A stretch of 64,000 nt of DNA from JAXDMK01 sp963765955 (GTDB lineage Bacteria > Actinomycetota > Acidimicrobiia > Acidimicrobiales > AC-14). The stretch covers positions 124,001 to 188,000 of the forward strand of contig CAVXYA010000008.1 of assembly GCA_963765955.1 (NCBI GenBank), in the 5' to 3' direction. Positions 36,414 through 46,840 of this stretch are shown one piece after another (position 1 is the stretch's first letter; every line of letters starts with the position of its first letter). The notes under the pieces are model-generated. The model worked only from the letters and a program-made list of their open reading frames with translations. It searched no databases and had not been told where the DNA came from. The position numbers and the translations under genes were made by a program.

Positions 36414-36971
36414 GTGGCCATGCCGGCATATCGGTGGAAGTTCACCGTCCCCGAGTATCACTGCATGGCCTCGGCCGGCATCTTCGGCAAGGACGATCGC
36501 GTGGAGCTGCTGGAAGGGGAGATCGTCAAGATGGCGCCCATCGGCCCGCCCCACGCCGGGTGCGTGAACCGCCTGACCCGTCTCTTCTCCTCCCTTCTTG
36601 GCGATCGAGTAGTGGTCGGAGTGCAGAACCCGATCAGCCTCGGGTGGATGTCGGAACCACAGCCCGACGTTGCCCTGCTGCGGCCTCGCCGGGACCTGTA
36701 CTCCGAAGGGCATCCGGAGCCGAAGGACGTTCTCCTTGTCGTCGAGGTGGCGTCGTCCACCTCGGCGTTCGATCGTGAGGTCAAGATGCCCCTCTACGCG
36801 CAGGCGGGCATCCCCCAGGCGTGGCTGGTCGACCTCGACGAAGGAGTGGTCGAGGTGTACCGGCTCACAGGCGCCGGCGGGTATGGCGATCCCGAGCTCG
36901 TCACGGGCGAGGGTCGGGTCGTCGTCGACGCCTTCGGCGAGATCCAGATCACCGTCGCCGACATCCTCTGA
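36414..36971 (+). CDS. Uma2-family (DUF820) nuclease-fold protein
   Basis: 185 residues from GTG 36414 (ATG 36420 also possible). PD-(D/E)xK-like core: RVELLEGEIVKMAPIGPPHA, then QPDVALL and VLLVVEVASSTSAFDREVKM. The acidic residues and the EVASS...K arrangement match Uma2 proteins, which are widespread in cyanobacteria and actinobacteria and often linked to transposons or defence. The role is unproven. Confidence 0.85.
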   Translation: MAMPAYRWKFTVPEYHCMASAGIFGKDDRVELLEGEIVKMAPIGPPHAGCVNRLTRLFSSLLGDRVVVGVQNPISLGWMSEPQPDVALLRPRRDLYSEGHPEPKDVLLVVEVASSTSAFDREVKMPLYAQAGIPQAWLVDLDEGVVEVYRLTGAGGYGDPELVTGEGRVVVDAFGEIQITVADIL

Positions 36972-37030
36972 GCGCCGCCGGCCGCCGGTGCATGGCGTAC
37001 CTCTCGCCTCGGCGCTGACGAGGCCGGAGG

Positions 37031-38305
37031 TCATAGGAGGGCAGGCTCGTTGAAGTGCACGGCCCACAGGTCGAGTCGCTCGCCGGAGGGATGGATCCAG
37101 CTGGGCTCGGGGATGCCGAGGTCGTAGGCCGCTTCGAAGAAGGGTCCCCTCGGCAAGACCGGCCGGCCGTTGGCGTCGAGTGGTCGGCCACGATGGTCGG
37201 AGAAGACGACGCTGTCGGGATCGTCGGCGTTGCCGACGATGCCCAGACCGCCTCGGTGCAGGAGCCGATGATGCAACGAGCACAGAGCCAGGAGATTCGC
37301 GGTATCGGTCGGACCTCCATCCTCCCAATGACGAATGTGGTGCACGTGTAGCCACCGCTTGCGGTCGCACCCCGGGACCCGGCACCCGCCGTCCCGTTCC
37401 TCGATGACGATGCGGGTGCGTTCGGGCACGGTGCGATACGAACGGCCCACGCTCACCGGGGTGCCGCCCGACTCGAAGACGGCCCGGACGCGGGCGTCGC
37501 AGCTCAGGTACTGGCGCAGTCCGGCGGGGAGCTCGGGGCCGAGGTGCAGGTGCCCGCCGACGGCGCCGTCGGGCGCGGCCCCGACGTGGACCATCACCAG
37601 GTGCCGGTCTCGGTGGGGCCGTCCGGCCCCGCTGGCCGCCAGGCTGCGGTCGGCCACCGCCACGAGAGCGTCGGCCCACGACACCTTGGTGGCCTTGTCG
37701 TGCCCGTCGGACTGCTGGGCGCGGAACAACGACTCCCTGGCCTCGGCCAGCGCCCGCTCCCACAGCGCGCCCTCGTCGGCCGGCAGCACGGCCGACAGCC
37801 GCCAGGCACCGTCGTCGTCGAAGCCGAAGCTCACCCGACGGGGTTCCTCGGGCGGCTCCTCGCGGTGGTCGGCATCGGGCTCGGTGGTCTTGGGCTCGTC
37901 GGCGAAGCGGTAGCTGCCGAGGGCCCGCCGGAGCTGGTGGACGGTGGCTTGGCGGGCGAGCTCGGCCACCTCGACATCGGTGGAGGCGGGGGCGTGGCGG
38001 GCCACGACGGCCACCTGGTCCTCGGCCAGGGCGCCGGCCTCGAACGACGCCCGGGTCTCGGGCAGCTCGGGCAGGCGCCGGGCCATGGCCACCAGCGATC
38101 GGGCCCGGGCCCGACCGACACCGCACTTCCAGGCCACCCACTGCTCGGGCGAGCGAATGCCGTAGCCCGCCCACGACTCCGTCTCCAAGACCTGCCCGAT
38201 GAGGCGGACCAGTCGGGCGGTAGCGGCGTTGATCACGCCGCACACCTCGGCGATCTCGGCCTCCAGCCGGGCCGCCTCCGCCTCCTTGTCGACCAGGTCG
38301 TTCAC
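37031..38305 (-). CDS. DUF222 / HNH endonuclease protein (13E12-like), SOS-box controlled
   Basis: 424 residues. The DUF222 helical region covers ~1-300; the HNH domain is CRVPGCDRKRWLHVHHIRHW with NLLALCSLHHRLLH near 325-370, which binds zinc and could cut DNA. The family is the 13E12 repeat class of Mycobacterium, several of whose members are DNA-damage induced. Here a perfect SOS box lies just upstream, in the promoter of GTG 38305 (separate entry). No frameshift is seen in this copy, unlike the copy at 54851. Confidence 0.9.
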   Translation of the reverse strand: MNDLVDKEAEAARLEAEIAEVCGVINAATARLVRLIGQVLETESWAGYGIRSPEQWVAWKCGVGRARARSLVAMARRLPELPETRASFEAGALAEDQVAVVARHAPASTDVEVAELARQATVHQLRRALGSYRFADEPKTTEPDADHREEPPEEPRRVSFGFDDDGAWRLSAVLPADEGALWERALAEARESLFRAQQSDGHDKATKVSWADALVAVADRSLAASGAGRPHRDRHLVMVHVGAAPDGAVGGHLHLGPELPAGLRQYLSCDARVRAVFESGGTPVSVGRSYRTVPERTRIVIEERDGGCRVPGCDRKRWLHVHHIRHWEDGGPTDTANLLALCSLHHRLLHRGGLGIVGNADDPDSVVFSDHRGRPLDANGRPVLPRGPFFEAAYDLGIPEPSWIHPSGERLDLWAVHFNEPALL

Positions 38306-38311
38306 GTTCTG

Positions 38312-38317
38312 ATACTA
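38312..38317 (-). promoter_or_regulatory. -10 box TAGTAT of the DUF222/HNH gene
   Basis: TAGTAT lies 6 bases before GTG 38305 on the minus strand. It is separated from the SOS box by two bases, so a bound LexA would block polymerase. Confidence 0.6.
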
Positions 38318-38319
38318 CC

Positions 38320-38333
38320 CGAACAAGTGTTCG
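38320..38333. promoter_or_regulatory. LexA-binding SOS box (CGAAC-N4-GTTCG)
   Basis: CGAACAAGTGTTCG matches the actinobacterial/Gram-positive LexA consensus CGAAC-N4-GTTCG without a mismatch. It sits immediately upstream of the -10 box of the DUF222/HNH gene, inside the spacer. Confidence 0.8.
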
Positions 38334-38811
38334 ACTAGCAACACCAATTGCCGAATTTTCTGCGGGTTATTTCGGCCCTATCCGGCCAGTTCGTGCACCT
38401 TGAGGGAGCCGTCTCCATAGTCATTGATCCCTTCGCCTCCACGACCTCCCCTAGAACCACCGCCGGCGCTGACGGGAGCCCGATGCCAGACTAAGGAGGC
38501 GATGGTCGATGAGCGGGGAGTCCGACCGACCTCGCCACCCAGCTCGCTCCCTATCTCGATCCGGCGCAACGAGCGGCTGACCCGTGCGGTCACTGGGCGT
38601 CCAGATGCGGCCCACGGTGGCTCTACTACCGCGCATGGACCTCTTCAACCTCGGCCGCAGCTGCGGTGAGGATTCTTCGATGTTCCCAACCGGATGCCGT
38701 GCTGACGCCCTCGAGCGCTCGGTCCGGCTGAAGACCGGCCGATGGGTTCTTCGGGCCGGCGTCGTCTGACGGATGCGGTGCGTTCACCGACCATTCTCGG
38801 GGAGGAGCATC
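38334..38811. other. Intergenic stretch without a supported gene
   Basis: About 480 bases. No family-like frame is visible; a GGAGGAG ribosome site at its right end serves the DHFR-like gene. Confidence 0.5.
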
Positions 38812-39420
38812 ATGAGGAAGATCGTCGCCGGGCTGTTCATCTCCATCGACGGCGTCGTGGAGGACCCCCACCTCTGGCACTTCCCGTACTTCAACGACGA
38901 GATGGGGGCGGCCGTCACGGCCACCCTCCGCGTCCGACACCCTGCTCCTCGGTCGCAGACCTACGACAGCTTCGCCGGGGCGTGGCCCGACCGGGAAGCG
39001 GCGGGGAGGAGGACGCCGCCATGGCAAGTCGCTCGGCGACGCCCGCAAGATCGTCGTGTCGAACCAGCAGCTGAGTTCACCTGGCGCAACTCCGAGCAGC
39101 TGCAGGGTGACCTGGTCGAAGCCGTCGCCGCCTTGAAGAACGAGCCGGGCGACACGAACATCGCCATGAGCGGCTCGGTCTCCATCGTCCGCCAACTGCT
39201 GGCCGCCGGGCTGCTCGACGAGCTGCACCTGTTGGTGCACCCCATCGCCGTTCGCAAGGGCATGCGGCTGTTCGACGAGGGCGACACCCAGTTCCCGCTG
39301 ACGCTGATCTCGTCCCAGGCATTCACCACCGGCGTGCTCAACCTGGTCTACGGGCCGGCCGACTCGAACCCGGAAGGCACCTACGAGGACGCCAAGGCCC
39401 ACCTGCCCCAGTCCGATTAG
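38812..39420 (+). pseudogene. DHFR/RibD-C-like reductase gene, damaged by several indels
   Basis: The beginning (MRKIVAGLFISIDGVVEDP) and end (GDTNIAMSGSVSIVRQLL, then DELHLLVHPIAVRKGMRLF) are typical of the actinobacterial 'dihydrofolate reductase family' with a RibD C-terminal fold. Between 38930 and 39080 the family residues (DTLLLGR, TYDSFAGAWPD, ARKIVVSNQQL, EFTWRNS) are found only by switching frame about five times, although the ends share one frame. Either the gene is decayed or the local consensus is poor. GGAGGAG precedes the ATG. Confidence 0.75.
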
Positions 39421-39904
39421 GAGCGTCGCTCGGAAGCCGTAACCACCTCTCCCCGTGCGAAGGCGTGGGACGCTCGCACCAGCCGCTCGACGACCTCTCG
39501 CTCGGCATCGTCCCGCGGCACGTAGAGCATGACGGCGTTGCCCGGGATGAGGCCCTGCCGGGCCACCGGATGCTGCTCGGCCCATCCCGCCGCGATCGCC
39601 TCGACAGCCAGGTCGGGCGGGAGCATGGCGTGAAGGCTCTGGTCGGCGCCGGGGTGAAGGTGGGAGCGAACTCGTTGCCCACCATGAACGCCTCGGGCGG
39701 GCCGGCGGCGCCCTCCGCCAGCCACAACGCCCGGGCGCCGGGGACCGATATCAGGCTGGGCCGCTCCACCACGCCCGGAAGGGCGAAGATCGACGCCGCC
39801 AGCAGCTCGCGCTGCTCCGGGCCGGTCGGCTGCTGGTCGAGCTGGGTGTGGGGATTGGTCGGCGTGGTCGTGGGCCGGGAGCCCGACCGGCGGGGCAGGG
39901 GCAT
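39417..39904 (-). CDS. DUF5519 (luciferase-like) domain protein, one frameshift
   Basis: About 162 residues. The pattern PHTQLDQQPTGPEQRELL ... ALPGVVERPSLISVPGARAL ... HLHPGADQSLHAMLPPDLA ... NAVMLYVPRDDAEREVV is that of DUF5519 proteins of unknown function. A shift near 39655 separates the halves. The gene is convergent to the DHFR-like gene with four bases of overlap. Confidence 0.75.
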
Positions 39905-39991
39905 GGCTCGATGATGCCCGCGACCAGGCGGACGTGAACTGAGACGCAGCCGGCACCGGCCCTCACCGGGGCCGACGGATACGGTCGACCC

Positions 39992-41270
39992 GTGGCGAAG
40001 ACCGAACCCAGCCGGACGCAAGGCATCCTCTTCGCCGCCGGTATCGGGGCACTGGCCGGCGCCTGCCTGGGGGCCCGCCGGCGGCGGGCGGCGGCCATCG
40101 TCGCCGGTGGGATCGGGCTGGCGGCGTCGGAGATCGTCGCCCGCCACTTCCAGCGGCCGGGCCAGATCCCACCGCTGTGGCACCGGATCGTGAGCACCTC
40201 GGCGCTTGCCGCGCCGTTCGGGTGGCTCGCCGGCCAGCTTCGGGCCGTCGGTCCGGGGGGTGGCCGTCGGCACCGGCGCCGGAACGGTCGTCGGGCTCAT
40301 GGGCTTGCGCCCGCAGAAGGTCCTCCTCGGTCCGGTCTTCGGTGCAGCCGTCGGCCGCGGCCTCGCCGCAGCCAACCCCAACATGCCGGCGGCGGTTGTC
40401 GCCAGCGCGACGATCCTCGCCTACCGGGTCGCCTCCGCCGCCGTCTTCCGCGACGCTCAGCTCAGCCTGCTGGCCGAGCGGGTGAGCGCCGACGACCTCC
40501 CCTTCGTCGTGCCGCTCGAATCACGCACCCGCTTCGTCGGCATCGACTACGTGAAGGACCTGGCCGGGGTGCTGGGCGGGGCCTACGCCCGGGACGCGGC
40601 CGACGCCGGCATCGTGCCCTCACTCGACCAGCTGGCCGGGCCCGACTTCGATCCCGCCGCCGTCGACCCCCGGGTGCGGGAGTTCTACGAGCACACCACC
40701 CGCTTCAAGCTCGACATCGTGCCCGCCTGGCGGACCTGGGTCCGCCCCGGCTACCTGCTCTACCGCACACTGGTCGCCCACCCCCTGGGCCAGGCCAACG
40801 TCCCCATGAACCAGCGGGAGGCGCTGCGGGGCATCGATAGCCGCATCGACATCGACACGATCGACGTCGACCAGGACGGGGTCACCGACGTCCGGGGCTG
40901 GATCAGGTCCTACCGGACCTCGGGCGACCCCATCTATGTCGGCATCTACACCACCTATCGGGACGACACGCGGGGCTACGTCAGCGTCGGCTTTCCCCTA
41001 CCGCAGGCCAGCTTCACCGCCACCCTCGTCCCCCAGGCCCGCGACGGCGGGGGACTGAGGTTGACCAGCCGCAGCGACCTCGATCACCCCGGTCACTACC
41101 TGACCTACGTCGATCCGGCGACCCGGGACCTCACCGCCCTGGCCGTGCGCGGCTTCGCCGAGGAGCTCGACGTCTACGTCGACGGCGGCGAGGTGAAGGC
41201 CGATCACGCCTTCTGGGTGTTCGGACTTCCCTTCCTGGTGTTGCACTACCGCATCCACCGCAAGCCCTGA
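39992..41270 (+). CDS. Unknown membrane-anchored protein, one frameshift
   Basis: About 425 residues with a +1 shift near 40250. Four or five hydrophobic stretches lie at the N-terminus (GILFAAGIGALAGACLGARR, AIVAGGIGLAASEIVA, VAVGTGAGTVVGLMGL, VVASATILAYRVASAAVF). A soluble domain of ~250 residues follows, with FVGIDYVKDLAGVLGGAYARD, YEHTTRFKLDIVPAW and a Ca-loop-like DVDQDGVTDVRG. It ends in HAFWVFGLPFLVLHYRIH. No family recognised. A TACGGT box lies 6 bases before GTG 39992, consistent with a leaderless start. Confidence 0.65.
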
Positions 41271-41288
41271 CCGACCCGATCTACTACC

Positions 41289-43182
41289 TCACAGGATCGA
41301 ATGCAGGTGGTCGGCCAGCCGGAGGGACAGGGCGGAGATGGTGAGGGCGGGGTTGGCCGCGGCGATGAAGGGGACCACCGAGTTGTCGACCGCGTAGAGG
41401 TTGTCGAGGGCCTCGAACTTCAGGTTGGTGTCGACCACCCCGGTGCCATCGCCGCTCATCCGGAGGGTGCCGCCGGCGTGATGGGGCGTCCCCTCGTTGC
41501 CGAAGTGCATCCCCTCGTTCGGGTCGAACCCGTCCGCCTGGAGGAACGTGAGGATGTCGTTGCGAAGGTCGCGCACCTCACCGAACAGGTCCGATCCGAA
41601 GAGGTTGGGCCTGACCTGCACCCTCGCCTTCTCGCCCGCCCCAACGTCGCCGATCGAGTTGGCGTCGTCGAGGGGGCTGGCCATGACGAACTGCAGCCGG
41701 ACGCTCGACCTGGTTATCGAGTCGATCCGCTCCTTGCGCACGTCGTCGTCGGGATGACGGACGTCCCAGTACTTCGGGTTGATCAGGACCTCGGTGTTGT
41801 ACCCGTGCTGTGAGATCGACGCCTGCTTGTGGGCCATGAGGACCTTGGCGTGGTCGTTCACCCCGCCGAACGGGCTGGACGGCGGCAGCCCGTACTCCCG
41901 GGAGAAGAAGGCGGGATGGTCGGTGAGGCCCCGCCCGATCTTCCCGTTCGGGATCCGGCAGCCCGCTGCGGAGCGCGATCCGGGGACTCTCGAGGGACCC
42001 CGCCGCCACCACCACGACCCGGCCCCGGTAGCGGCGCTCCTGGTTGCCCACCAGGTCGAGGCACACCACCTCGGTCACCCTGGACCCCTCTCGGACGAGG
42101 CGCAGGGCGTAGTGGTTGAGGTTGACGGTGAGGTTGTCCCGCCCGGCCAGGCCGGTGTAGGCGAGCGAGTCGAGGAGGAGGTCGGCGGTGGAGAAGACGC
42201 CCGTCGACTTCTCCAGCACGTTGCCGAGCTGGTCGCCGTCGCCGATGTTGGGCTGGTGGAGGGCCTGGGGCAGGTCGTCGACGTTGTGCCCGGGGAACTG
42301 GCTGCGCAGGCGGGTGACCGCCTCCCTCTGGAACGGGCCGAGCGTCCGCCGCTTGCGCAGGGTCGCCTCGGCCGCGTCGTAGCCGGTGGTGGTGAGGTAG
42401 GTCCGCAGCGGGGTCGGCCAGAAGGCCAGCTCCCAGTCCCGCATCCTCGGGATCAGGCCCGACCAGTACACCGAGCGTCCGCCGAGGTTCATGTGGACCC
42501 CGAAGAGGAACTTGGAGCCGGACTCGTTCGCGAAGTTCCCGACCTGGTGGTAGGCGGGCAGGGCGGGCCAGTCGCCGGGCAGGTTGGTGATGTGCGACGG
42601 ATGGGTCAGGCCGCCCGCCTCCAGCACGAGCACGCTGTGGCCCCGGTCGGAGAGCGAGTCGGCCAGGATGCCTCCGCCGAACCCCGATCCGATGACGACG
42701 ACGTCGTAGACGATGTCAGACCGCAGGTTGCTGCGGATCCTCTCCTGCTGGAAGGCGGACTCGTCGGTGCGGAGGTTGTCGTAGCCGTGCAGGGCGCGGG
42801 CCGGCCGGCCCGGGAACTGCACCGACCCCTCGTCGAAGTGGTGGTCGTGGGTGGCGGGCACGGTGACGTTGAACCCGTTCATCCACAACGTGCCGTCGAG
42901 GACGAACTTCATCTCCAGCTCGGCGGGGTAGCGGGCCCGCTCGAACTCGAACACCCAGGCGCCGTCGCGGTAGGTGCCGAAGATGTCGCGCTCCCAGCCG
43001 TCGGTGGCGTTGCGGACGGTCACCCGGTGGTTGGGGCGGAGGTCGCGGGTGCGGAAGAAGACCCGGAAGACGTCGACGGCCGGGAGCGCCAAGGCCACGA
43101 ACGCCTCCGGCGCGAACAGCCGATCGGGCGAGGCCGCCTGCTCGCCCGACGACGAACCGCTGTGGTACGGGATGTACGGCAC
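41289..43182 (-). CDS. GMC-type FAD oxidoreductase with an extra N-terminal domain, one frameshift
   Basis: About 630 residues. Residues ~30-125 form an immunoglobulin/CBM-like beta domain (VFRVFFRTRDLRPNHRVTV, FEFERARYPAELEMKFVL). The FAD-binding GxGxxG is in VVVIGSGFGGGILADSL (~155), with LVLEAGGLTHPS after it, and the C-terminal GTLRMSG...DTNLKFEALDNLYAVDNS is the GMC/choline dehydrogenase end. A +1 shift near 41950 breaks the reading between VVVAAGSLESPRIALRSG and NGKIGRGLTDHPAFF. Substrate unknown. GGAGGGTGG precedes GTG 43182. Confidence 0.8.
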
Positions 43183-43224
43183 GCGAGCCCACCCTCCGCC
43201 GAAAGAACGCCGTGGTCCGCCCAC

Positions 43225-43603
43225 GGTCGGTCAAGGAACCGTAGCAACGGTGCCTGGGAGGGGTTTGCGATTAGGGCCGCGCCGTAGGGCCTTCCAGTCG
43301 GGCCGAGATGACGCCGCAGGTCATGGTGGTCTGGCGTAAGACTCGATGAGGCACACCAGCACGCAACTAGCGCTCCTCCCCACCAGCGGCTTGGTGACCG
43401 TTGGATCGCCGGTTCGGAGCAGAACTCCTAGCCGCAGTGCGATGCGGGCCGAGGGCCCTGGACAGATCTTAGTTCGACAAGAAACTGTTCATCAACATGT
43501 AACTAACTGGACCCGGAAGAAGTCACAGGGATCACACATCAAGTGCTCCGAGGCGCGCACTCACCCATGTAACCCTTCTGGCCCACTGGGGGTCGAACCA
43601 CCG
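43225..43603. other. Intergenic stretch at the left edge of the second accessory block
   Basis: No gene is supported here; GC drops relative to the left side. No tRNA, repeat or integrase trace is visible. Confidence 0.45.
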
Positions 43604-43921
43604 GTGACATTGCCGCGCGGTTTCGTACCGACCGAGACATCGGTCGAGCGCGCCAACGGGCGCGACCGGCAGCGCGTCCCGCTCGTGGCGTGGGTAGGGT
43701 CCAGAGGCCATCGGGTGGATCCCCTCCGGGTCAACGGCTGGCTCGAAACGCAGGACGCTCCACTCCGAGGCTATTCATTCGCTGGGCTCGATCGCACCGC
43801 AGCCGAGTTTGACGGTTGGCTTGCGAGGTCAGCCGCGGTGCTATCCACGCACAACTCGGAAGTTTCAATGCTGCTGGACTTGGTTGGCTACGGACTGGAA
43901 GGACCGTCATGCCGGCGGTAG
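43604..43921 (+). CDS. Possible small protein upstream of the membrane protein gene
   Basis: 105 residues from GTG 43604: VTLPRGFVPTETSVERAN ... GLDRTAAEFDGWLARSAAVL. Codon use is plausible and the stop overlaps the next ATG by 13 bases, which suggests coupling. No family and no ribosome site. Confidence 0.35.
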   Translation: MTLPRGFVPTETSVERANGRDRQRVPLVAWVGSRGHRVDPLRVNGWLETQDAPLRGYSFAGLDRTAAEFDGWLARSAAVLSTHNSEVSMLLDLVGYGLEGPSCRR

Positions 43922-45021
43922 TTGTGTCACTAGCAATAGCGCTCTGGAGCGCCTACCTTGCTATTGAGGCGACATCTACAAGAAATTACATTCCAGCGAT
44001 TAGTGCCCCGTCTCCACTCCTCGTCGTCGTCCTCCTCGGCGTCGTGCTCGCTTCATCCGCGATCGTATTTCTAATAGTCGCCGCAATAGCGATTTCTCGA
44101 GTCCTGAGATCTGGGCGGGGCCAGGCCAACGGATGTCTATCATGGCGTAGCCGTCATCTTTTCGTGGCAGTATCGGTAACGATCCTGGCAACATTTGCTC
44201 TACTATCTGTCGCGCTACTTAACGATACTGAGGGTGACCAGACAATATCTGCGTCGGGCCATCGGCAGCCAGGCAGCCCCGCGCAAAGTCCTAGCTCAGA
44301 CACAAACACGTCAGTCCATAGCGAAGCGACCGGTCAAGCGGCGACGCCGAACACTCCGTCGACAATACCGCAGGACGGAGACCTGACTGCGGGGCCACCT
44401 CCTGCCGGTACAGCGACGACGACGATTACCGAGACGATTCCAACAACCACCACCACCATCGACCCCACGACGACCACCCAGGATTCCTCCCCACCAGCTG
44501 ACGAGCTCGGTCCGCGACATCCCGCCAATTTGGAGGGGACCTCGCCCGCCGACTTCTGGAGCCTGAACGACAACCTAATTCTGCTTGAAGTTAGCCTTGT
44601 TTACAGGGGGGAACTGCGGGTCGAGTTGACGATCCGAGCCGAAGCGAAGCGGGAGGGCGAATGTATCTCAGGCATCGGTATTGGCTTTGGCGATGGGACA
44701 AGAACGACGCTCGGCTCCGCCTTGGAGGAGTCCCCAACAGGAGTGAGGACCATCGAAACACGAGTGCCACATCAATTTGAATCGTCTGGAACGTTCTCGG
44801 TAACCGTGACCATCGAGGTCGGTTCGTGCAGTGACGCCAACGCGATTGAACATAAGGTCTTGCATGGAGCAATTGTCGTTTCCGGAGGACTAGAGGGCGA
44901 GTCCGCAACGGAAGCCGACGTGGAACGTACACCGAGCGCCAAAGAGACACCGCATGATGCGGCCGTCGGGAGGCACTGGGGCGGCGTACAACAGGCACCG
45001 CAATCGGAGCGAGGAGACTAG
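43909..45021 (+). CDS. Membrane protein with Thr-rich linker and beta ectodomain
   Basis: 370 residues. Three helices (AVVVSLAIALWSAYLAIEA, LLVVVLLGVVLASSAIVFL, HLFVAVSVTILATFALLSV) are followed by a Ser/Thr/Pro linker with ATTTITETIPTTTTTIDPTT. An outer beta domain resembling a PKD/Ig fold comes next (LEVSLVYRGELRVELTIRAE; GIGFGDGTRTTLGSA; FESSGTFSVTVTIEVGSC; two cysteines). GAAGGA lies 6 bases before the ATG. It stands 165 bases before the patatin gene, same strand. Confidence 0.6.
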   Translation: MPAVVVSLAIALWSAYLAIEATSTRNYIPAISAPSPLLVVVLLGVVLASSAIVFLIVAAIAISRVLRSGRGQANGCLSWRSRHLFVAVSVTILATFALLSVALLNDTEGDQTISASGHRQPGSPAQSPSSDTNTSVHSEATGQAATPNTPSTIPQDGDLTAGPPPAGTATTTITETIPTTTTTIDPTTTTQDSSPPADELGPRHPANLEGTSPADFWSLNDNLILLEVSLVYRGELRVELTIRAEAKREGECISGIGIGFGDGTRTTLGSALEESPTGVRTIETRVPHQFESSGTFSVTVTIEVGSCSDANAIEHKVLHGAIVVSGGLEGESATEADVERTPSAKETPHDAAVGRHWGGVQQAPQSERGD

Positions 45022-45186
45022 CAAGCTAGAGGTGAATTACCTCCCAGCCACTACATCTGGGGAAGCGTGATGCAAACTCCAGGAAGCCCGTCGGACCGTT
45101 TCCGGTCCCCCAGGCGTACCGAGTGCAAGTGAGATGCCAAGGCAGGACGATCTTCTCAAAAGTCCAGTAAGGATGGTGGGTTGCTC

Positions 45187-46840
45187 ATGGGAGCAAGAGA
45201 CACCTCGACTGGTATCAATCCGACTAGCCTTGGAGTCTCGAGCGAAGTACCTGAATTGCCCGGATGTTCGCTCGCCCACGGCGTCGTTCCTAAGGCCGAC
45301 GATACCGCCATGAGACTATCCTCTACGCCTCAGTCACCCCTTCGCATATCGCTATCGCTTAGCGGCGGAGGCTATCGTGCTGCCGCCTTTGCATTAGGCT
45401 CGATGCTTTGCCTAGTCGACCTCAACCTGGGTACCAGAATAACACTGGTCTCATCCGTAAGTGGTGGTTCGATTACGAACGTGTTCGCAGCCACCAATAT
45501 GTTCCGCAGAGGCGAAGGCCTTAATAACGCCGAGACTTGGACGCGAGCGGCCAAATTGTTTGAGATGCTTTCGTCAAGGACAATCCTCAGTCCGGTGCTG
45601 ATCTTTGCCCGTGTTGGTTCGTCGCTTCTTAGCCTTGTGGCGATAGCGATCGTGATAGCGTTCGTCCTAAACCAGCCCAGCCGGCTATTCAGCGCTCCAT
45701 TGGTAATATCGCTTGGGCTGATGCTCCTTCCAATCGGCTACTGGACATACAGAACCCTAGGTTCCGTTACAACCCGCCGGATCGGACTGTACCTCAATCA
45801 AGCACAGCCTGAGTGGGAGGCTCCCAGTGGGAGAGATGCACTTCGAGCTGCTCTCAATTTCACTCTATATCTTTACACTCTTCGCTGGCGAAAGGCGGCG
45901 AAAGAATTTGGTAGGGTATTTTCGATGACTGGCCAATGGGATTCGACTACCATGTCGGACCTTACGCCGAGCTACAGACCGGTATTTTGCACGACTGACC
46001 TTGGTTCGGGAACGCACTTCTATGTCTCCGACCGTTTCGTTGCTGGTGCAGGACCAATACTTCGTGGCGCGAGTCTTATAACGACGGAAGCCGAGATTAT
46101 CAACCTCGTGGGAGCCGCTCCATCTTGGCCGGTTGCCAGTGCAGTGATGGCGTCGGCCGCGTTCCGGGGTAATTCAACCAGTCTCGGTGAGCGCATCGAC
46201 CTTTGGGTTGCCCCACCGAAGTGGTGCAGTACCGTCACGTGTTCGGTTGGCCGACGGAGGACTGTACGATAACCTCGGATTTACCCTTCCGAAGATCTGG
46301 TATGACGGTAAGATCGACGCCGCCGTCCACGCTGATCTTGGCGATCCGCCGACTTACTATCTCATAGTCAACAGCGGTCTTCCAGCGTTTAAGTGGAGTC
46401 AAAGGCTCGGGCCGATCCGGTCGTTCCAGCGATCTGTCGATGTTGTTCATCAAGCCAACGGTAGGGCGCGACGGGAACAGGTCACCGCATTTCTCCGTGG
46501 AAATGAATCCATGGGATCCATGGTCAGCATCGGTGACGATCCGTATGCAATCGCCGAGGGAGCGACAAATCGGGATCTCGGCAAGCAAGTATCTGAAATG
46601 CTTGACTCACTTACACAGCGGGACCAAGCCTTAAGCCGCAGCTGGTGGCGCGCCGTTAGTCAAGAGTGGAATCCCGCGGTGAAAACAACGCTGAGGGGCT
46701 TAGGTAAAGCAGTCACAGCGCGGGCTTGTTTTTCACGGGTATATGGTAACACTAGCGAGAATTGGAACCGAGCTAGGTTGCCCATTGCCGTCAGCCCTTC
46801 CGTCGCTTACGGAAATCGAGTCTCGCCTCGAATAGCTTGA
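45187..46840 (+). CDS. Patatin-like phospholipase with internal membrane helices, one frameshift
   Basis: About 551 residues. The oxyanion motif SGGGYR is at 59-64, the nucleophile region SSVSGGS puts the catalytic Ser at 92, and after a +1 shift near 46220 the catalytic Asp lies in LADGGLYDNLG (GAC at 46253). Two or more helices interrupt the domain (SLLSLVAIAIVIAFVL, APLVISLGLMLLPIGYW). The nucleophile motif is SxSGG rather than GxSxG, a variant seen in some bacterial patatins. Patatins hydrolyse membrane phospholipids; several act as effectors in phage defence. Start ATG 45187 or TTG 45181. Low GC and the lone operon suggest acquisition. Confidence 0.72.
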
